The translations under genes were made by a program, and so were the position numbers. The notes beneath the pieces were generated by a model that saw only the letters and a program-made list of their open reading frames with translations, did not search any database and was not told where the DNA came from. A stretch of DNA of 64,000 nt from Phallusia mammillata (Eukaryota; Chordata; Ascidiacea; Phlebobranchia; Ascidiidae), in NCBI GenBank assembly GCA_003260075.1, contig QLIY01000414.1, positions 46,195 to 110,194 of the forward strand. Direction: 5' to 3'. Of this stretch, positions 1 to 13,311 are shown piece after piece (the stretch's first letter is position 1; each line of letters begins with the position of its first letter).

Positions 1-2576
1 TTCTTTAGTTAATACCACCAATATAGGTTTTTTTACAAGCGCACAAAAAAAACATGGCAAACCTCAAACAAAAATGCTTAAAAGTGCTCGAAACTCAATG
101 AAATTGGGATGTAACAGATTTACAATAAATCTAGAAATCATTTCCTATTCTGTTACCATTCATGTAACAATTTCCACCTTTCGTATTATGGTTAACTAAC
201 TGATTATAGCCTGGAAACAAACGTTTCTAACTTTGTGATATAAAAGATTCGCAATAACATAGCATGACGAATCCCGCGTCAAATAGTTTGCGGCAAAGTG
301 CTTTTAGTGCGAAACTAATTAAATCGTTCTTTTTCAACTATTGCCCACGAAAAACAAACATTGAATAAATCACCTTATTTGGTTCAAAATTAAGCACTTG
401 TTTATTGTACAGAAAGAAATAAGCCTCGTCAGAGTTGGATGATCCAAAATTAGGTTTTCAAATCGTTTTTTTCGGTTCCATGTTCCGTAAAACGTGTTTT
501 AACGCAAGTCTGATGTTTTTCGCATAGTTCCTCTCGTATTTATTTATACTAGGAATGTTAAAACTAAGCACACGTAGATTCAACGTTATGATTGACACAG
601 ACGAGTAAGGACACGATCATACAACAAAGACACAAGCTGTTAACAACAGAAAAAACATAACTCTGTTGCAATAAGTCCTGATTTGAATTGCGCTATTCAG
701 TATTTGTTACAGGATCTTTACGGCGAATAGTAGACATCATATGTCCACGACCACTGATTAAATGAGTATTTTTCTGTAAGAATAATTGACGAAAAGACAA
801 TGCTTTGTAATTTTATTGACTGATTCCGTTGGTTCGTTAATTATTCTTATTTTAAATGTCTTAGAAAGCTCGATTGTCATTCTGTCATTAGATTTATAAG
901 ACTGTGTGTTAGGTCGAAACAGTGTGCATTATTTGCAGCAAACTTATCCTATATTGGCCCGATGCTTTTATATTAATTGTCCTTATTTTTGGCTTGCTTC
1001 TCTTTGTATTGTTTTTGAACATAAAAAGCATTTAATCTACTTCATAGTATGTCATAAAATTACCACAGTTACCCAACACATTAGGCAAGACATTGTTGAG
1101 CAAAATCAGCACGGTAATGTTTTTAGTTGGAAATCTAATTTATTGTAAAAAATGCAGGAGGAATACAATAAATAAGTGACAATAAATATTGAAGAAGGTT
1201 TCTTTCAAGGGCATAACTTAATACAAAATAACAAAAGCTCTTTTAAACTTGTGGAATAATAAGTTACTTTCTGGTATATCGCTGTCCTATATTAAATTTA
1301 GTTTACACTCCAAAGGCAACAACAAACACGACTTTTTAAAATACTTATCAATCGCAAATTGTAAATTGCTTATTGATGTTTTGCTTGCGCAGCAGCGTAA
1401 AGTGGAATTTTTCAAAATCTTTCGACAAGCGCTTGCCCAAAGTCTCAAATGCAACTTAATTTATCGCCACAATAAGTGGAAAAAAAGAAAACCATCAGCA
1501 AAATAATCAGACTTGAAACCGAAGCTGGCATTTTAAAAACCGCGGATTAGATTTTTCATCTGTCTCGACGTAATTTTTAGCCGCAAGAACATACGGTTTC
1601 ATTTCCAATCAGCCTCCATCGCCATTTTACTTAACTCTACTCTCAGCGAACAATGTTTAGTTGATGCAATACTTGTTTACGTTGGTTTAGTTTAACTTGA
1701 AAAAACAATTTGTAGCATACGTTGTAGGAATATAATAAATGTACTACAGCGTTGTTATATTTTTTGTTCTCATAAAACTAGAAGACTACATTTTCTTTTT
1801 TAAATATGTTTCGACCTATACCATGTTCAGTAAATAAAAAAATAATAATCTGTAAACTAGGTTACTGGAAGCTAGCTGGTAGTACCAAACGGATTAAATT
1901 AAGGACACTGGCATTACAGCTCTAAAAAAACGATTTTCTCCGCTAAAGCGAAGATTTATAATGTAAACAAAACATACAACTTTTTCCCAACTCTTGTTAA
2001 AAAGATCTTACAGAACTTTTAAGCGTTTATAATTCCAGGCACATTCTTGTAAAATATATCTTCAAATGCCAAAAACTGGTGTCCGCTTAAAAAAATAAAA
2101 CGGCTGCAACTGGACAAATTCCTCTACACACTGCAAACAATCAATAACAATCAACGTCATTACGTAATAAAGGGTAATTTTTCAAACAGCAACAACCGCT
2201 GAAGAAGCAGCAGTGATGGCTGGTTTCGGTCGAGAAGTTTTGACTGATAACTTCCAGTGCGCGTAAACCGAGCCCTCGTGTACGTTGCGATTCAACTCAC
2301 ACTGATCGAAACACTTGAGATTGGCTGAGAACCAGGGGTGATAAATCAATCAGTGTCAAACATAAAGCCCCTTGAAACTTCACGTAAGCATCCATACATC
2401 ACAGTGGCTTCATGCGTAGAATACAAAAAGCAATATGGCCGATCTAACCGTATGCTTCTTTTGCTATGGCGTCAATTGCTACGAAACCATATATTTCAAC
2501 ATTGGATTATTAACAAATATGTTTCTATCAGGGAAAACACCAATCGTATTCTCCACTTTGTGCATGACACCTTTTC

Positions 2577-2667
2577 AACGTTGCGCAGCTATTTTCGGCT
2601 TAGTAACTTTTTGATGTAATTTTGTTGCAATGTTTTCTAGCACCAAGATAAATAAACTCAATTCAAC
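2577..2667 (+). repeat. SINE-like repeat with short (AACTC) tail, diverged copy
   Basis: AACGTTGCGCAGCTATTTTCGGCTTAG and CACCAAGATAAATAAACTC align with the copies at 26894 and 29478, but with more differences. Confidence 0.5.
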
Positions 2668-4060
2668 AGAAAACTGCACATATAACTACTTTTACATGTT
2701 TTTATAACGTTTTTTTGAGGCTGATTAATTATTGTTACACAACCAAAAAATTAACAAAACGCAAATAACAAACTTCTCAACAAATCTGTTTTTTTACAAC
2801 TGTAATCTACAACACGGGACAAAACAAAATAAACAAACATTCAAACCTAAAACTAAGCACAACACCACAACAAAAACCTAAACAACAAATCTGTTTTTGA
2901 ATGTAATCTAAAACACGAGACAAAACAAACAAAAACACGATATTTCTGACAAACTATGGATAACATTACAAAAGTGTAGACTGAATTCGCTTTCACACAT
3001 CTCACAGCTGATTCGAATCATTAATGTATCACAACATTAATAAATGAGTTTCTCTTTATCTACTACTCTTATGAACACTCGCTTTTGTATCGTGACTTCG
3101 AATCCAAGTACTAAATGTCACACCGCTTCAGTCAGGCTGCAATGCTTGGCGGCGTTACAAAGCGCGGGACAGGGTTAATTAGAATCACGTTTATGACCCA
3201 AATCGACTTGGCTATTTTCTCAGATTGCTTGCAACACAAAAAATGCAAACTCGTATGTGACAAGAGTTTGGCTGTGTCCATTATACCCTTTCAAATCGTG
3301 AATGTTTATGCTTAATTTGTTTTCAGCACTTCTACCTGCTCCAATTCCTCCCATAAGCCTTGACATCAAAAAAATGGTTACAAAGGCTCTTGCAGAAAAA
3401 GGAGCAACTATTCAGGAGCTAAACATTGTTCGTCAGCTTAATTTGTTTCTGCTGCGTTATAGCCAATTTACCGAGTTTCAATACAACTTTTGGCGATAAG
3501 AAATTGCATTTTTTTGAAGAAATTGTTAAGCCGACCACGTATAACGATTGTACAGTTTTAAAAAAAAAACAAAAATAAAGTTTGTGGTCAACACTTTTTA
3601 TCTGTAGCAGAGTAGACCGCCAGAAAGTTAAAATAGAATAAACAGCAAAAATAAACTTAAATTGCAAGTGTGGCAAATTTGAAAAGTAAACAAAAATTAA
3701 CATGAAGGTAGAACCCCAACGAAATCATGTAACTCTAATTTTTTAATTCTACCAAAAAGATTTTTTCTAATTTAAACCAAAATTGTTTTTGTTGATAACA
3801 AATGTTTTATTTAGCCCTATAAAAAAAATAGTTTTATTTATTTAAGATGAAAGTTTTTGTACAGAAAATCACGAAGGTCTCGAAAACGCGCGATGCAAAA
3901 CAATCAATAATCGAACACAAAGCGAACGCAAAGCCGTGACAGAAAACCGGAAGTAACTTCTCTCAAATTTACGTCACTACCTGCCTAATTGCGGCGGGAT
4001 CGTGTCGACGAATTACTAGCAATGTTGTGGAAAGAATCATGGACAGAATTGAAAGCATTA

Positions 4061-4437
4061 TGACGTCATAAATACAGTTGTCACGACGATCGCAAGCATG
4101 CACCTGACGCGCGAAATTTCGTGTCGCGTTTCTCGATGATTTGGCGGTTAAAATCCGGTTTTATTTCGTCACAGATGCACGTTGATTGGAGGCTGATGGG
4201 ATAGTGACGAGACAGAACCTAATTATCGACACATTAGGGGGATTTTGATGCGCGTTGGTGAAATAAGTTAAAACAAACAGCCTTTTCGGTTGTAAGTTGA
4301 TAAAACTTAGCATGAATCGAGCAAACCTCTTTGCAAACGACTTTGCGACCGCATTCCAGCAGTTTATCAAACGCGCGGCGCCAAAACTGTCAACAAAACG
4401 TGCACGCGGCCATTTTTATGGAATGATTATGACGTCA
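4061..4437. promoter_or_regulatory. Two TGACGTCA palindromes in a locally GC-richer stretch
   Basis: Full CRE palindromes start at 4061 and 4430. Five more occur in the window (17966, 26420, 26460, 34520, 38562). Whether these bind CREB/ATF factors cannot be judged from sequence. Confidence 0.3.
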
Positions 4438-5144
4438 CAGTGGATTGACAGACGACGAAACGTCTGGAGCGTTTTGCTGAGAATAATTGGATGCAAAGTT
4501 TTGCTGCAACTAATGACTTCGCACTGTGGCGCGTGAGATGCAAAAAATGTTTTTTCTTTTATTATTTTGAGTTAAATTGATAAATTCTTCGATAGATTTT
4601 GTCGCAAAATCAAAATTGAATCAGTACTGCAAAACTTTCCAACCGCAAGAACATTTTTAGGTAAAATTTCATTTTATTATTAAAAACAGTAATATTGCCA
4701 AAAGTGACGGAGTCTGAAAGATTTCATGAAGTTTTAACTTCGTACAACATCAAACCAGTTATCTCAGTTCTTCATCCAATAAAAACAAACCCGGCTTTTT
4801 GATCTTTTTCCCAACTCCCCTCAACATAATTTACAACCTTGATCAATTGCTAACGTAAAGATGTCACATTTTTTCTCGGTTGTGCGAAAAAACGATTTAA
4901 CGGCCCAAGATAATTTTTGGTTATTTTTTTCGTTTTTACAAATTAATATCGGCGAAAAGAACTTTACCGCTTGTGACCAATTATTAAATGTTACAAAGTG
5001 ACTTTCCTCATAACATTACAATAAGTTTCAACACAATGTGTTTAACCATATCAGACAAGCAAGATAAACAATAGTAGAACGTCACCATTGTGATGTAAGA
5101 AAACCTTCGGTGTTACGTAATAATCGACATGTAACCCTGTAGAC

Positions 5145-5652
5145 CAGTGGTTCTCAACTCGTTTCAGGCCATGGTACACCAGATTAATTAAATGATTATA
5201 ATGGACCAGTCGATTGTTAAGTAAGGATAAAGAAAGCATCCACAACAAGCATATTAGCTTGGAATTACTGCCAAGGTGCTGGTGTATATAGAATACATCG
5301 TTCAGACGCTTCAACAATCTCTGTTGTCATCATCAGTGTACAACAGAGATTGTTGAAACGTCTGAACGATGTATTCTATATATACCAGCACCTTGGCAGT
5401 AATGTTTATGATTAAATTACTTTTCAAGTCCGTGTATAGTGTTCCTAAGCTTGGAATATATTCTTTTAAATAGAGATTTTCGAGAAGTGATATCAACAGC
5501 TAACAATTAATGGCCAATAACTTGGATAAGCTTTTTTTAGAAATGAATTTTAAAATATTATATAGCGACTTCTTTGAGTTTATTACTGAATATAGTTAAC
5601 GTCCTGTTGACCACCCAGAAAGTTATCATGGACTACCAGTTGAAAAGCACTG
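5145..5652. mobile_element. Old hAT-like element with a nested hairpin repeat
   Basis: The left end CAGTGGTTCTCAACT and the right end AGTTGAAAAGCACTG are imperfect inverted repeats; the flanking 8-mers match at 5 of 8 positions. The near-perfect hairpin repeat at 5264-5403 lies inside it, apparently inserted later. Confidence 0.6.
5264..5403. repeat. Near-perfect hairpin repeat, 63-bp arms
   Basis: The arms 5264-5326 and 5341-5403 are reverse complements with only a few mismatches around a 14-base loop. The arm contains TTCAGACG and CAACAATCTCTGTTG. Single-arm relatives with adjoining sequence occur at 41210-41330, and weaker ones near 40305 and 50590, so this is a dispersed family with one copy inverted on itself. 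Confidence 0.8.
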
Positions 5653-5660
5653 GTCAAGAC

Positions 5661-8600
5661 AGAAATGGGGCGACCACACGGCAAAAACCCTGCTAATGCA
5701 GTTCGTTGTAGCGAAGTCGCGCTAACACGTGCTTGACAGTTAGCCATGCATGGACGCTTGCTTGTTCAGAGCCGGAACAACGCCAAGAGTCAAATTGGGC
5801 AAAGTCGTGGACTGACTTCACACTGGCTGATGCAATGACGTCTCAGAAATGTTGTGGGACGATGCAGATGAAATTATTAATGGCTCGAAAATCGTGATTT
5901 TGACATTTGAGTAAGTTGACCACAAAAAACTGGCTCATTCCAGTTCGTTTATTACGTAACATTGCAACTTGTCGATTATTGTTACGTAACATTGCCACTT
6001 GCGATAGAGACACATGTTCTATGGGCTAAATTACTTGAACACTTGTAAAGACAAAGACCCGGAAAGTTTTAAAACATGTACAAAATCAGCGCACACCTTT
6101 TTACAAACTATTGTTTATGAAAACCAGGAAAACTTCATTTCTCTCATCAGATTACCGAAGATTTGCGATAATGCGTATAAATGCTAATATTTTAAATTTG
6201 AAGACAAACAGAATCTTTCCCCAAACCGTTAGATGGCGCTAGATTTAACTAAAGAACCCTTTCCAAAATTCGATTATCACAACTAAAATTCAAAAGAGGT
6301 TTGTTCAAAGTACACTCTATGCAACTTTTTAAAAATCGCTGTTGTCTGTTATTCGCGGTTGTTCAATATACTAAAGATCTCGGAGACCTGGAATAATGCA
6401 TCTGCCCTTGAGCTAAATTTAGTTGCAATGCAGATAAACCTTATTGTATCAACAAACAAGCAACAGAGCAGAAAAACAAATTGTGCAATGAAAAAATACT
6501 ATCAGCAAGATATGTTAATTTTTTTTAATTATTGCAATAATTTTAACTCGTTTTTTAGGAATTAAGTGAAGGATTTACAATGACTACAGCAAATATTAGA
6601 AAACGAAATCCAATGTGAATATACTTTACTTAAAATGAAATGCCTAAAAAAATTGTCTTAAATGCAAATGCAAAAAATTGTCTAAACCAATTAACCACAA
6701 TTTGTAGCAACGAAAAGTTCCTTACAGGTGAAGACCCTTGTAAAATATATGAAACACCTCAAACTGTTAATACTAAAACACTCCACTCAGGGAGCTGGTG
6801 TGGCCAGAAACATAAAAATCGAGTGCATTGGTTCAACTACAATAACTTTAGTCTTAAATGTTAAAAAATATTTGGTTAGACTATTATATGTAATTTTAAA
6901 AACGCCGTGCTTAACAAATCCCATACGTTCTCAATGAATAAAAAATAAACTAGTAAACATTATAACATAAATTTGTGCCGGTAGTTTTAAACGCAGTCAT
7001 CGTTTACAAATATTAACAAACATTAAACCTTGTGCTAGCGTTTTTTTTAATGCAGTCACTGTTTACATCGGCATCAAGTTGAAACTTGGACGGTCTGGCG
7101 TAGGAAGTTCGCAGTCTGCCAAGTAACAGACGTGGTGTCTGACCTGTGGGGACATTTCAACCCTGTTTACTCGCTACAACTTCTGCCAAAACTTCACGAC
7201 GCAACAACTTGGCAAGATATTAATAAAACAAAACACTGTGTGGGTTATGTGGACTAAAGTATGCGGAGGAATATAAAGTCAAGAAAAGGTTGTTGAAACA
7301 AAAATAGTTTATCCTCGTAGCTGGAAATTATTTTATTTGCAAAACATTTTTTTTGATTATTTTTGAATCAAAAAGGGTCCAAACTTTAAAATTCTGTTTT
7401 AGTTTTTTTCCTGGGTTCATGATTAAAAATTTTTCGAACAATGAAAAAAATCAACTGCACAACAGGTTTAATAACTTTAAGAAACAAGCATATTTTCAGC
7501 GAAACTTAAGAATCGCCACAGCTAACTGCGAAGCCTTGCACAGTCGGTATAGACAGCCGAAATACCGATGGTATAGAAGCTATACAAAAAGCAACGCCAT
7601 TTTGATGCGGCGAATTACTCTCTTAAGATAATAGTAATGTTGCAATTTTATTAAAAGTATAAAATGCAATAACAATTTAGGATATAAAAATTTGAATCCC
7701 CACAAATCAAATATGAATTGTTTTTAATCATAAGCGACAGTTTTGCAAACAACTAATTTCTATTGAAAGGGTGCTCAACCATGTAAACAAAACATTTGAC
7801 TTATTTCACTAAAACTAAACTTAGTTTTCAGTCGTGCAGATGGAACAAAAGAATATTAACATTGTAATTTATTTAACGTACATGGACTACATTTATAGAA
7901 ACACTACACTTGAAATAGCCCGAAACTAAACACAAACAACTTACATCGCGTAATACGCCCTGTTGCTTACAATAAAACCTACAACAAACTAACTACAACA
8001 CAAAACATGTAATAACGCCTAAAATTCCCAATGATAACTGACAATAGCACAGTTCTAATATCTATAACTTTGTAAATCGATCCATTATGACATCACAAAA
8101 GCCTCTGTTCGGTCACAGCAGTGATATTGTTCGGTCACAGAAGCACGTGCTTATGTGTTGAGCGAAGTTTCTAATACACAGCGATCGACGGGCAACAGGT
8201 AAAACTGAAACGATGCGCTTTTTTCTCAATGTTTCGACGGCGACGGACGAAGCGAGACAACGATCACAAATTCTCTTTTTCTTCTTCTCGGTCGAGCGCA
8301 TCGCGCCGCCTTTTTTACAGCAAAAGTTTTTCGTACATTTCGTTCACCTCAAATCGCCGGCAAAATTTTTAATTTTGTGTCCTCAAATTTTTGAGAGTTT
8401 GTCGAACAAGATTTCAATTTTAACATAAGCTAAAATGCAATTTGAACAGTTTTATATTTTTTATCCACAGAAAAATATAGCACAGCAATAAAGCAACATT
8501 CAGTGCAAGTATATTCGCCTTTAGAGAAGAATGATTTATGCTTAAGGGCACGGACTTACACTAAAAGATTTCTTTAACATTGTGAAACATCACTATTTTG

Positions 8601-8903
8601 TGGCAACAAGAATCAAAAATCGTTTGTTAGAATAATATTGTGCCAAATGTATTGACATTTATGTGCGTTTTTAACCAAATTATGATAAAATATGAATTGT
8701 AACTTCCTCAATCCTGTAAAAAATACCTATAAAGTGCGATTTAAAAAAAGCGCCGATAAAAAGACTTCTAGTTTTTATTAAAAATTCGCGGGAGAAACTG
8801 TTTTGAACCCCGGCGGATTCGACGCAAAACCCTTCGAAGTGTTTCAGCCAGGTCTTTTTCAGCAACCGGTCGTACTTATACCGTAAAACAGTTGCGCCAT
8901 GGC
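5661..8903. other. No gene seen
   Basis: A short imperfect direct repeat with TTACGTAACATTGC occurs at about 5952-6005. Otherwise I saw only chance-length open frames. Confidence 0.5.
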
Positions 8904-8911
8904 ATTTGGAA

Positions 8912-9320
8912 TAGTGATGCACCGAAGTTTCGGTTGGCCGAAACATTTCGGCCGAATACGCTGTTTTTCGATGTTTCGGTTTCGGCCCGAACTTTTTTGG
9001 AAATTCGGCCGAAACCGAACTTTTTGATTGCATGAAATTAATACCCAAACTTTCATTTTCGCCAATACGAAACATCATAAATTAACTATTTGTTGTATAT
9101 ATCTATAAAATACTTGCCACATCGTCTGCGAAATATTACAAGTTTAGTGAAGCTTTTGCATTGTGAAAGTGATTTTGGTTTGTCATAATTGAGTTCACTT
9201 GCATCAACAACACAAGGTTAAGTTAAAAACACCCATAAAAATGCGGTTTTAGGTTCGGCCTGATTCGGCCGAAATTCGGTTTCGGCCCGAACCTTTTTAG
9301 GCGGGTTCGGTGCATCACTA
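8912..9320. mobile_element. Non-autonomous hAT-like element, 409 bp
   Basis: The ends are inverted repeats (left TAGTGATGCACCGAA) and the element is flanked by perfect 8-bp target duplications ATTTGGAA (8904-8911, 9321-9328). The interior repeats TTCGGCC-type blocks and codes for nothing convincing. Eight-base duplications and this end sequence are typical of hAT elements. Confidence 0.85.
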
Positions 9321-9328
9321 ATTTGGAA

Positions 9329-11750
9329 CTAAAGTCTCAAAGAAATTTAATATTTTTTCAGAAAACAACAACAAAAAATAGTTTGTTCGGAATTGAGGGC
9401 AAAATGTTTAATGTGGGTCCGCGGCGAATCGTTGTGAAAATTCACCAAATGCGAAAACGATGAAACGCAGATTTGGCGGGGATTAGCGCAAAGCTGTCGG
9501 GGTAAATGTGATTAACATTGCAATGGAGGAATCCGTCGGGAGCCCGAGTAATTTTAGATCAGATCCTAGACCAAAGGTTCAAGGGACGAAGTATTCCCGT
9601 GGGTCGAAAGTCAGAGATGAAGTCGAGCTGAGACGCAGATTCGATTTCGTATTTCACTTGTCGCTATTTTAAGCTGTGTCTCAAGTATAATAGCGCGCCA
9701 CCGCAAACACTCATCCACAGTTCGGCGATAATTGAGTTACTATTACAAATGGATTTCGTATTGTTTCGTCATTAACCGTAATATTACATCACTTAAGCGT
9801 GTTTACACGCACAATTGACAGGCAAAGCGGTCATAGAAAAGTCTGCTTTACTTCAGTACTACAATAAATTAAAAAAACATAAATATGTCACCAACTATTG
9901 CATTAATATTTAATGCAACACTTTAACATCGCCTCCTGCAGACGCCAAACGCATCCTTTGAAGATACCAGTAGAGGCGCGTCCAACAATGACACAACCGA
10001 AAAAAGAACAAAGCCCCAACTGCGTTCTGAACCCGCCTAAACTCAAAGCAGCCTCGATGGCGAGTAATCACAACTTCCGCCATCGAAATCATACGCGTTT
10101 CAACTTTGTGCCATCGCGCGTCGCGACGATTTTAAAGTTCTCGAACAATTGGAGGCCGCCAACACAAACAACACAACGCGATTCCTTCCGATGATTGTTA
10201 CGCGATTATTTATAGCGCAAAGCAGGAATCGATCGCTGGTATTATTCGGCTCGCTTCCAGCAAATCCTGTCTCGAAGCTCAGCCAAGGTGGAAGTCGCTA
10301 CTGCTGCGGATTACCACCGTCTCGTTCACGGGAAACCCCCTTTTACTTGCACATTATAAACGAAGATTCCATGTAAACTTTGTGATGGATTGTTCGACGA
10401 AATTCATTGCGTTACTCCACAAACACGTCATTGCAGTTTAGGACTACAGAATTGATTCAACTATGTTAAAACTTAAATCGTGTGGTTCCAAGTATTTAGT
10501 AACAGTGGGCGCAGAGGTGTCAGCGGGACCGAACCGGAAAGCCTAAACCCATTTTTTAAAAGCCTGTAAAATAGGCCTTAAAAGTAGATTAACCGACGTA
10601 AAATTACAACAAGAATGTGAAGTCAGACACCTATTAAGCCCGTTTTATTAAACTAATGCCAAACGCGACCCGAAAAACCAGGACTGATATATAACTACAA
10701 AAACACGAAATCAACCTAATACTCATTTGAAACCAATTATTTCTACTAATAAAATGGTTGTAAAACGAAAATAAACCAGATAAAAAACGGTAAGTAAACA
10801 ATTTGCATTCGTAGATTCCCTAAACATTTTAGAAATGCTTTCATTGCAATTTTTGCCTTTATGAAACAATGCCAAGCCCTCATGTAATTCAACCCTGGTT
10901 GCTCACCACTGGGTGTCGCAACGTCGGATTGTTTATGTATTATTACGACTCAAAAGAGCATCGACGCAGAAAAAGTATTACAGAGCACATATGCGACCCC
11001 ATGCAGCACTTCCAAAATCAGCCTTTGTGCTATTCATAGAAATCGTACAATTAACATCATTATTTCTATGTCAAAAGCGCAATTTTGCGGACAAGTGTTG
11101 GGAATGGGTGGAAAGAGGCTGCGGTTGCATGCGCTTGCAGAGGCGGTTTGCAAACGTCGTGTTCGGTGAGGACGGAAGCTTTTAAATGCTCGAACGAGTG
11201 GCTGTAGCTAATGTCAACGCAGGGAAGCCGTGGAAGCGATAGAATGCAACAACTTCTGGTGCTGTTGGCGCGCGTTACTGGGGAAGTTTGAAATTGAGAG
11301 TAATTCTACCAACTCCTGGTGGTTATTATTAGCTCGAGAAGTTGGTTTGTGGCTGTTTGAGTTGACAAGTCGGTCGCATATGATGGAGTGTGAGATGTTT
11401 TGGAATCTGATTCTAATTTTGGAAGCAACCAAGCTGCTTTTAGAACAAATTTTAAACAACAAATCCAGCAACATTTTTTCACGTTTAACCCCCAAAGTAC
11501 TAACAAATTGTCAAAGATTCAACCCGAAGAAGAATAAACATGTTATTCATTTCCTCGAAATCGAAACAAAGTATTTAATGTGTAATTTAGATCTAGATCA
11601 ACAATATTAAACCCAAAAAGGACAGTTTGCTTCCAAAATAATACCCAACCTTCATTCAAGACGAAACAAACAATTTACGAGACTGTTTAAATAAGGTTTG
11701 AATTTTCATCCATCAAATCTTGTAAAACCGAACAAATTCCCTTAAACTTA
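9329..11750. other. No gene seen
   Basis: There are several open frames of 60-126 codons on both strands (for example 11230-11610), with no domain, no paired splice sites and competing open frames on the other strand. Confidence 0.45.
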
Positions 11751-11793
11751 AAGGTCATGGGTTAAGGTCATATGTCTTTGAAGGTCAAGGTCA
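11751..11793 (+). promoter_or_regulatory. Four AAGGTCA nuclear-receptor half-sites in 43 bp
   Basis: AAGGTCA starts at 11751, 11764, 11781 and 11787, all on the same strand. The last two overlap by one base and include TCAAGGTCA, the extended monomer site of the ERR and NR5A type receptors. No gene is known close by, so any enhancer role is inference. Confidence 0.5.
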
Positions 11794-12253
11794 CATGTGC
11801 TCGGTTCGCAACACTGTTTCCTGAGCAGAACCGGTGGAGTGGTGGTGCGACTGTTTTCAATTGCTTCCGCCTCTCGTCCACCTCAGCCTGTTTACATTAA
11901 ACTTACAAGTATTAAGTCCTTCCTATTCAACATCGCTCGTCGTCGCGATAGGAGAAGAGAGAACAATATATGCAGCGTCCTGAACAATGGTTTTGGAACA
12001 CCGCTTTCAAAAGCATATTGTGACGCATAAAAGCGGTGAATCAAAGACACGATTTTGTTAATACGATAATAAGTCAATTTTGGCTTCCTTTTTTTCAGAC
12101 TACAATAATCCACAATTTACTTATTTTACGACTAATCTTGCGACCAACACGGATACATGTGAATGAAGTGAATTGGAATTCATGTCGTCACAATACGTAT
12201 TGTGACGTAGTGAAAGTCAAAATGTCCTCAACAATATTACGAATGGGTTAACA

Positions 12254-12404
12254 CAGTGGTTCTCAAATTTTTTTTTGTTGCGACGCCTCTGGAAAAGTTT
12301 TCTGGACTTGCGACGCACCAACAGATAAATGTTAATGAGGAAACTTATTATTGAAGATGTGTTTATTGATACAACAACAAAAAGCCACGAAACGGAAATA
12401 TTCT
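12254..12404. mobile_element. Left end of a hAT-like element cut by a G75 run
   Basis: CAGTGGTTCTCAAA is the same end type as the elements at 5145 and 32571, followed by the motif TTGCGACGC repeated. The expected inverted right end is absent after the G run (12405-12479), so part of the element appears lost in the assembly. Confidence 0.55.

Positions 12405-12479
<75 letters not shown>
12405..12479. other. Assembly seam: G75 run
   Basis: Seventy-five uninterrupted G bases cut a hAT-like element. Long pure runs like this lack flanking duplicates here and seem to replace sequence. Confidence 0.75.
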
Positions 12480-12480
<1 letters not shown>

Positions 12481-13150
12481 GGGTTAATAAATTGATAACT
12501 GTTTAACATTTTTTGTTGCTGAACGGACACTTCTTAAAGTATAAGCGTTTCTATAAAACTGAGACCGTTTTAAAATGAACGATAAAAGTTATTCTATTTC
12601 AATAAAAACTTTTATTCCACTTAGGGGTACGTTTGTTTTAATATTTTTATTCATTGAAAAAATGTTTTTATATTAGTTCGTTCAAACATTTTGCAATTGG
12701 TTTATCCATCTAATAAATATTTGTACTAAGCTTAAATGTGAATTAAACATATTCTATTTAAACAAGCAACTGCCGATGCTCTCAGGGCCGAACATACGCT
12801 CGCCAGTTTTTAACATTAACAACAAGATTTTTGTTTATTTAAACAGTTTCGATGAAAGGTAACAAAAGTTGACAGAGTTTCGCAACGCTGAGAGCACAGT
12901 CCATATTTTGGCAAGCGACAAGCAAAATTCTGAGGAGCTATGAATAGAACATGAGAGCATAACTAAAAAGGTGGCATCACGCCAAGTACCCACTGAAAGC
13001 CGCGCGGTTGATTGGTGTATTGCACAATAACTCTCGAAGTCCGAAAGAAATCAGCAACATTTCCGCCCTATCCACGCACTTTAAACGTTCGATGAGTATT
13101 GTTGAAACAAAGGCGTCGCGCGTTTTGGAGAACGTTGGTGAACTTCAGTG

Positions 13151-13311
13151 GAGTGCCCTCAACCGAGTAACTTGAATTTTTACATATTGCCTGATCCGCC
13201 CAACCGGTTTGAGTGTTTATGTAGGGGGGGGGGGATGGAGTGCCCTCAATCGAGCAACTTGAGTTTTTACATATTGCCTGATCCGCCCAACCGGTTTGAG
13301 TGTTTATGTAG
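13151..13311. other. Assembly seam: G11 between two diverged copies
   Basis: About 74 bases (13151-13223) recur after the run (13238-13311) with a few substitutions. The run is 13224-13234. Confidence 0.75.

Larger units (their letters stand above)
1..5136. other. Gene-poor stretch, nothing firm beyond the SINE copy and CRE motifs
   Basis: AT-rich sequence with only short open frames on both strands, none with recognisable domains or paired splice sites. Promoter function cannot be excluded for the GC-richer part around 3.9-4.5 kb. Confidence 0.5.

Noticed and set aside
8680..9078. 132-codon frame on the minus strand
   Set aside because: Much of it lies in the hAT-like element at 8912-9320 and it has no transposase motif.
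12751..12766. Resemblance to the Ciona trans-splicing leader
   Set aside because: 14 of 16 bases match from memory, but no GT donor follows and there is no sign of an SL RNA gene.
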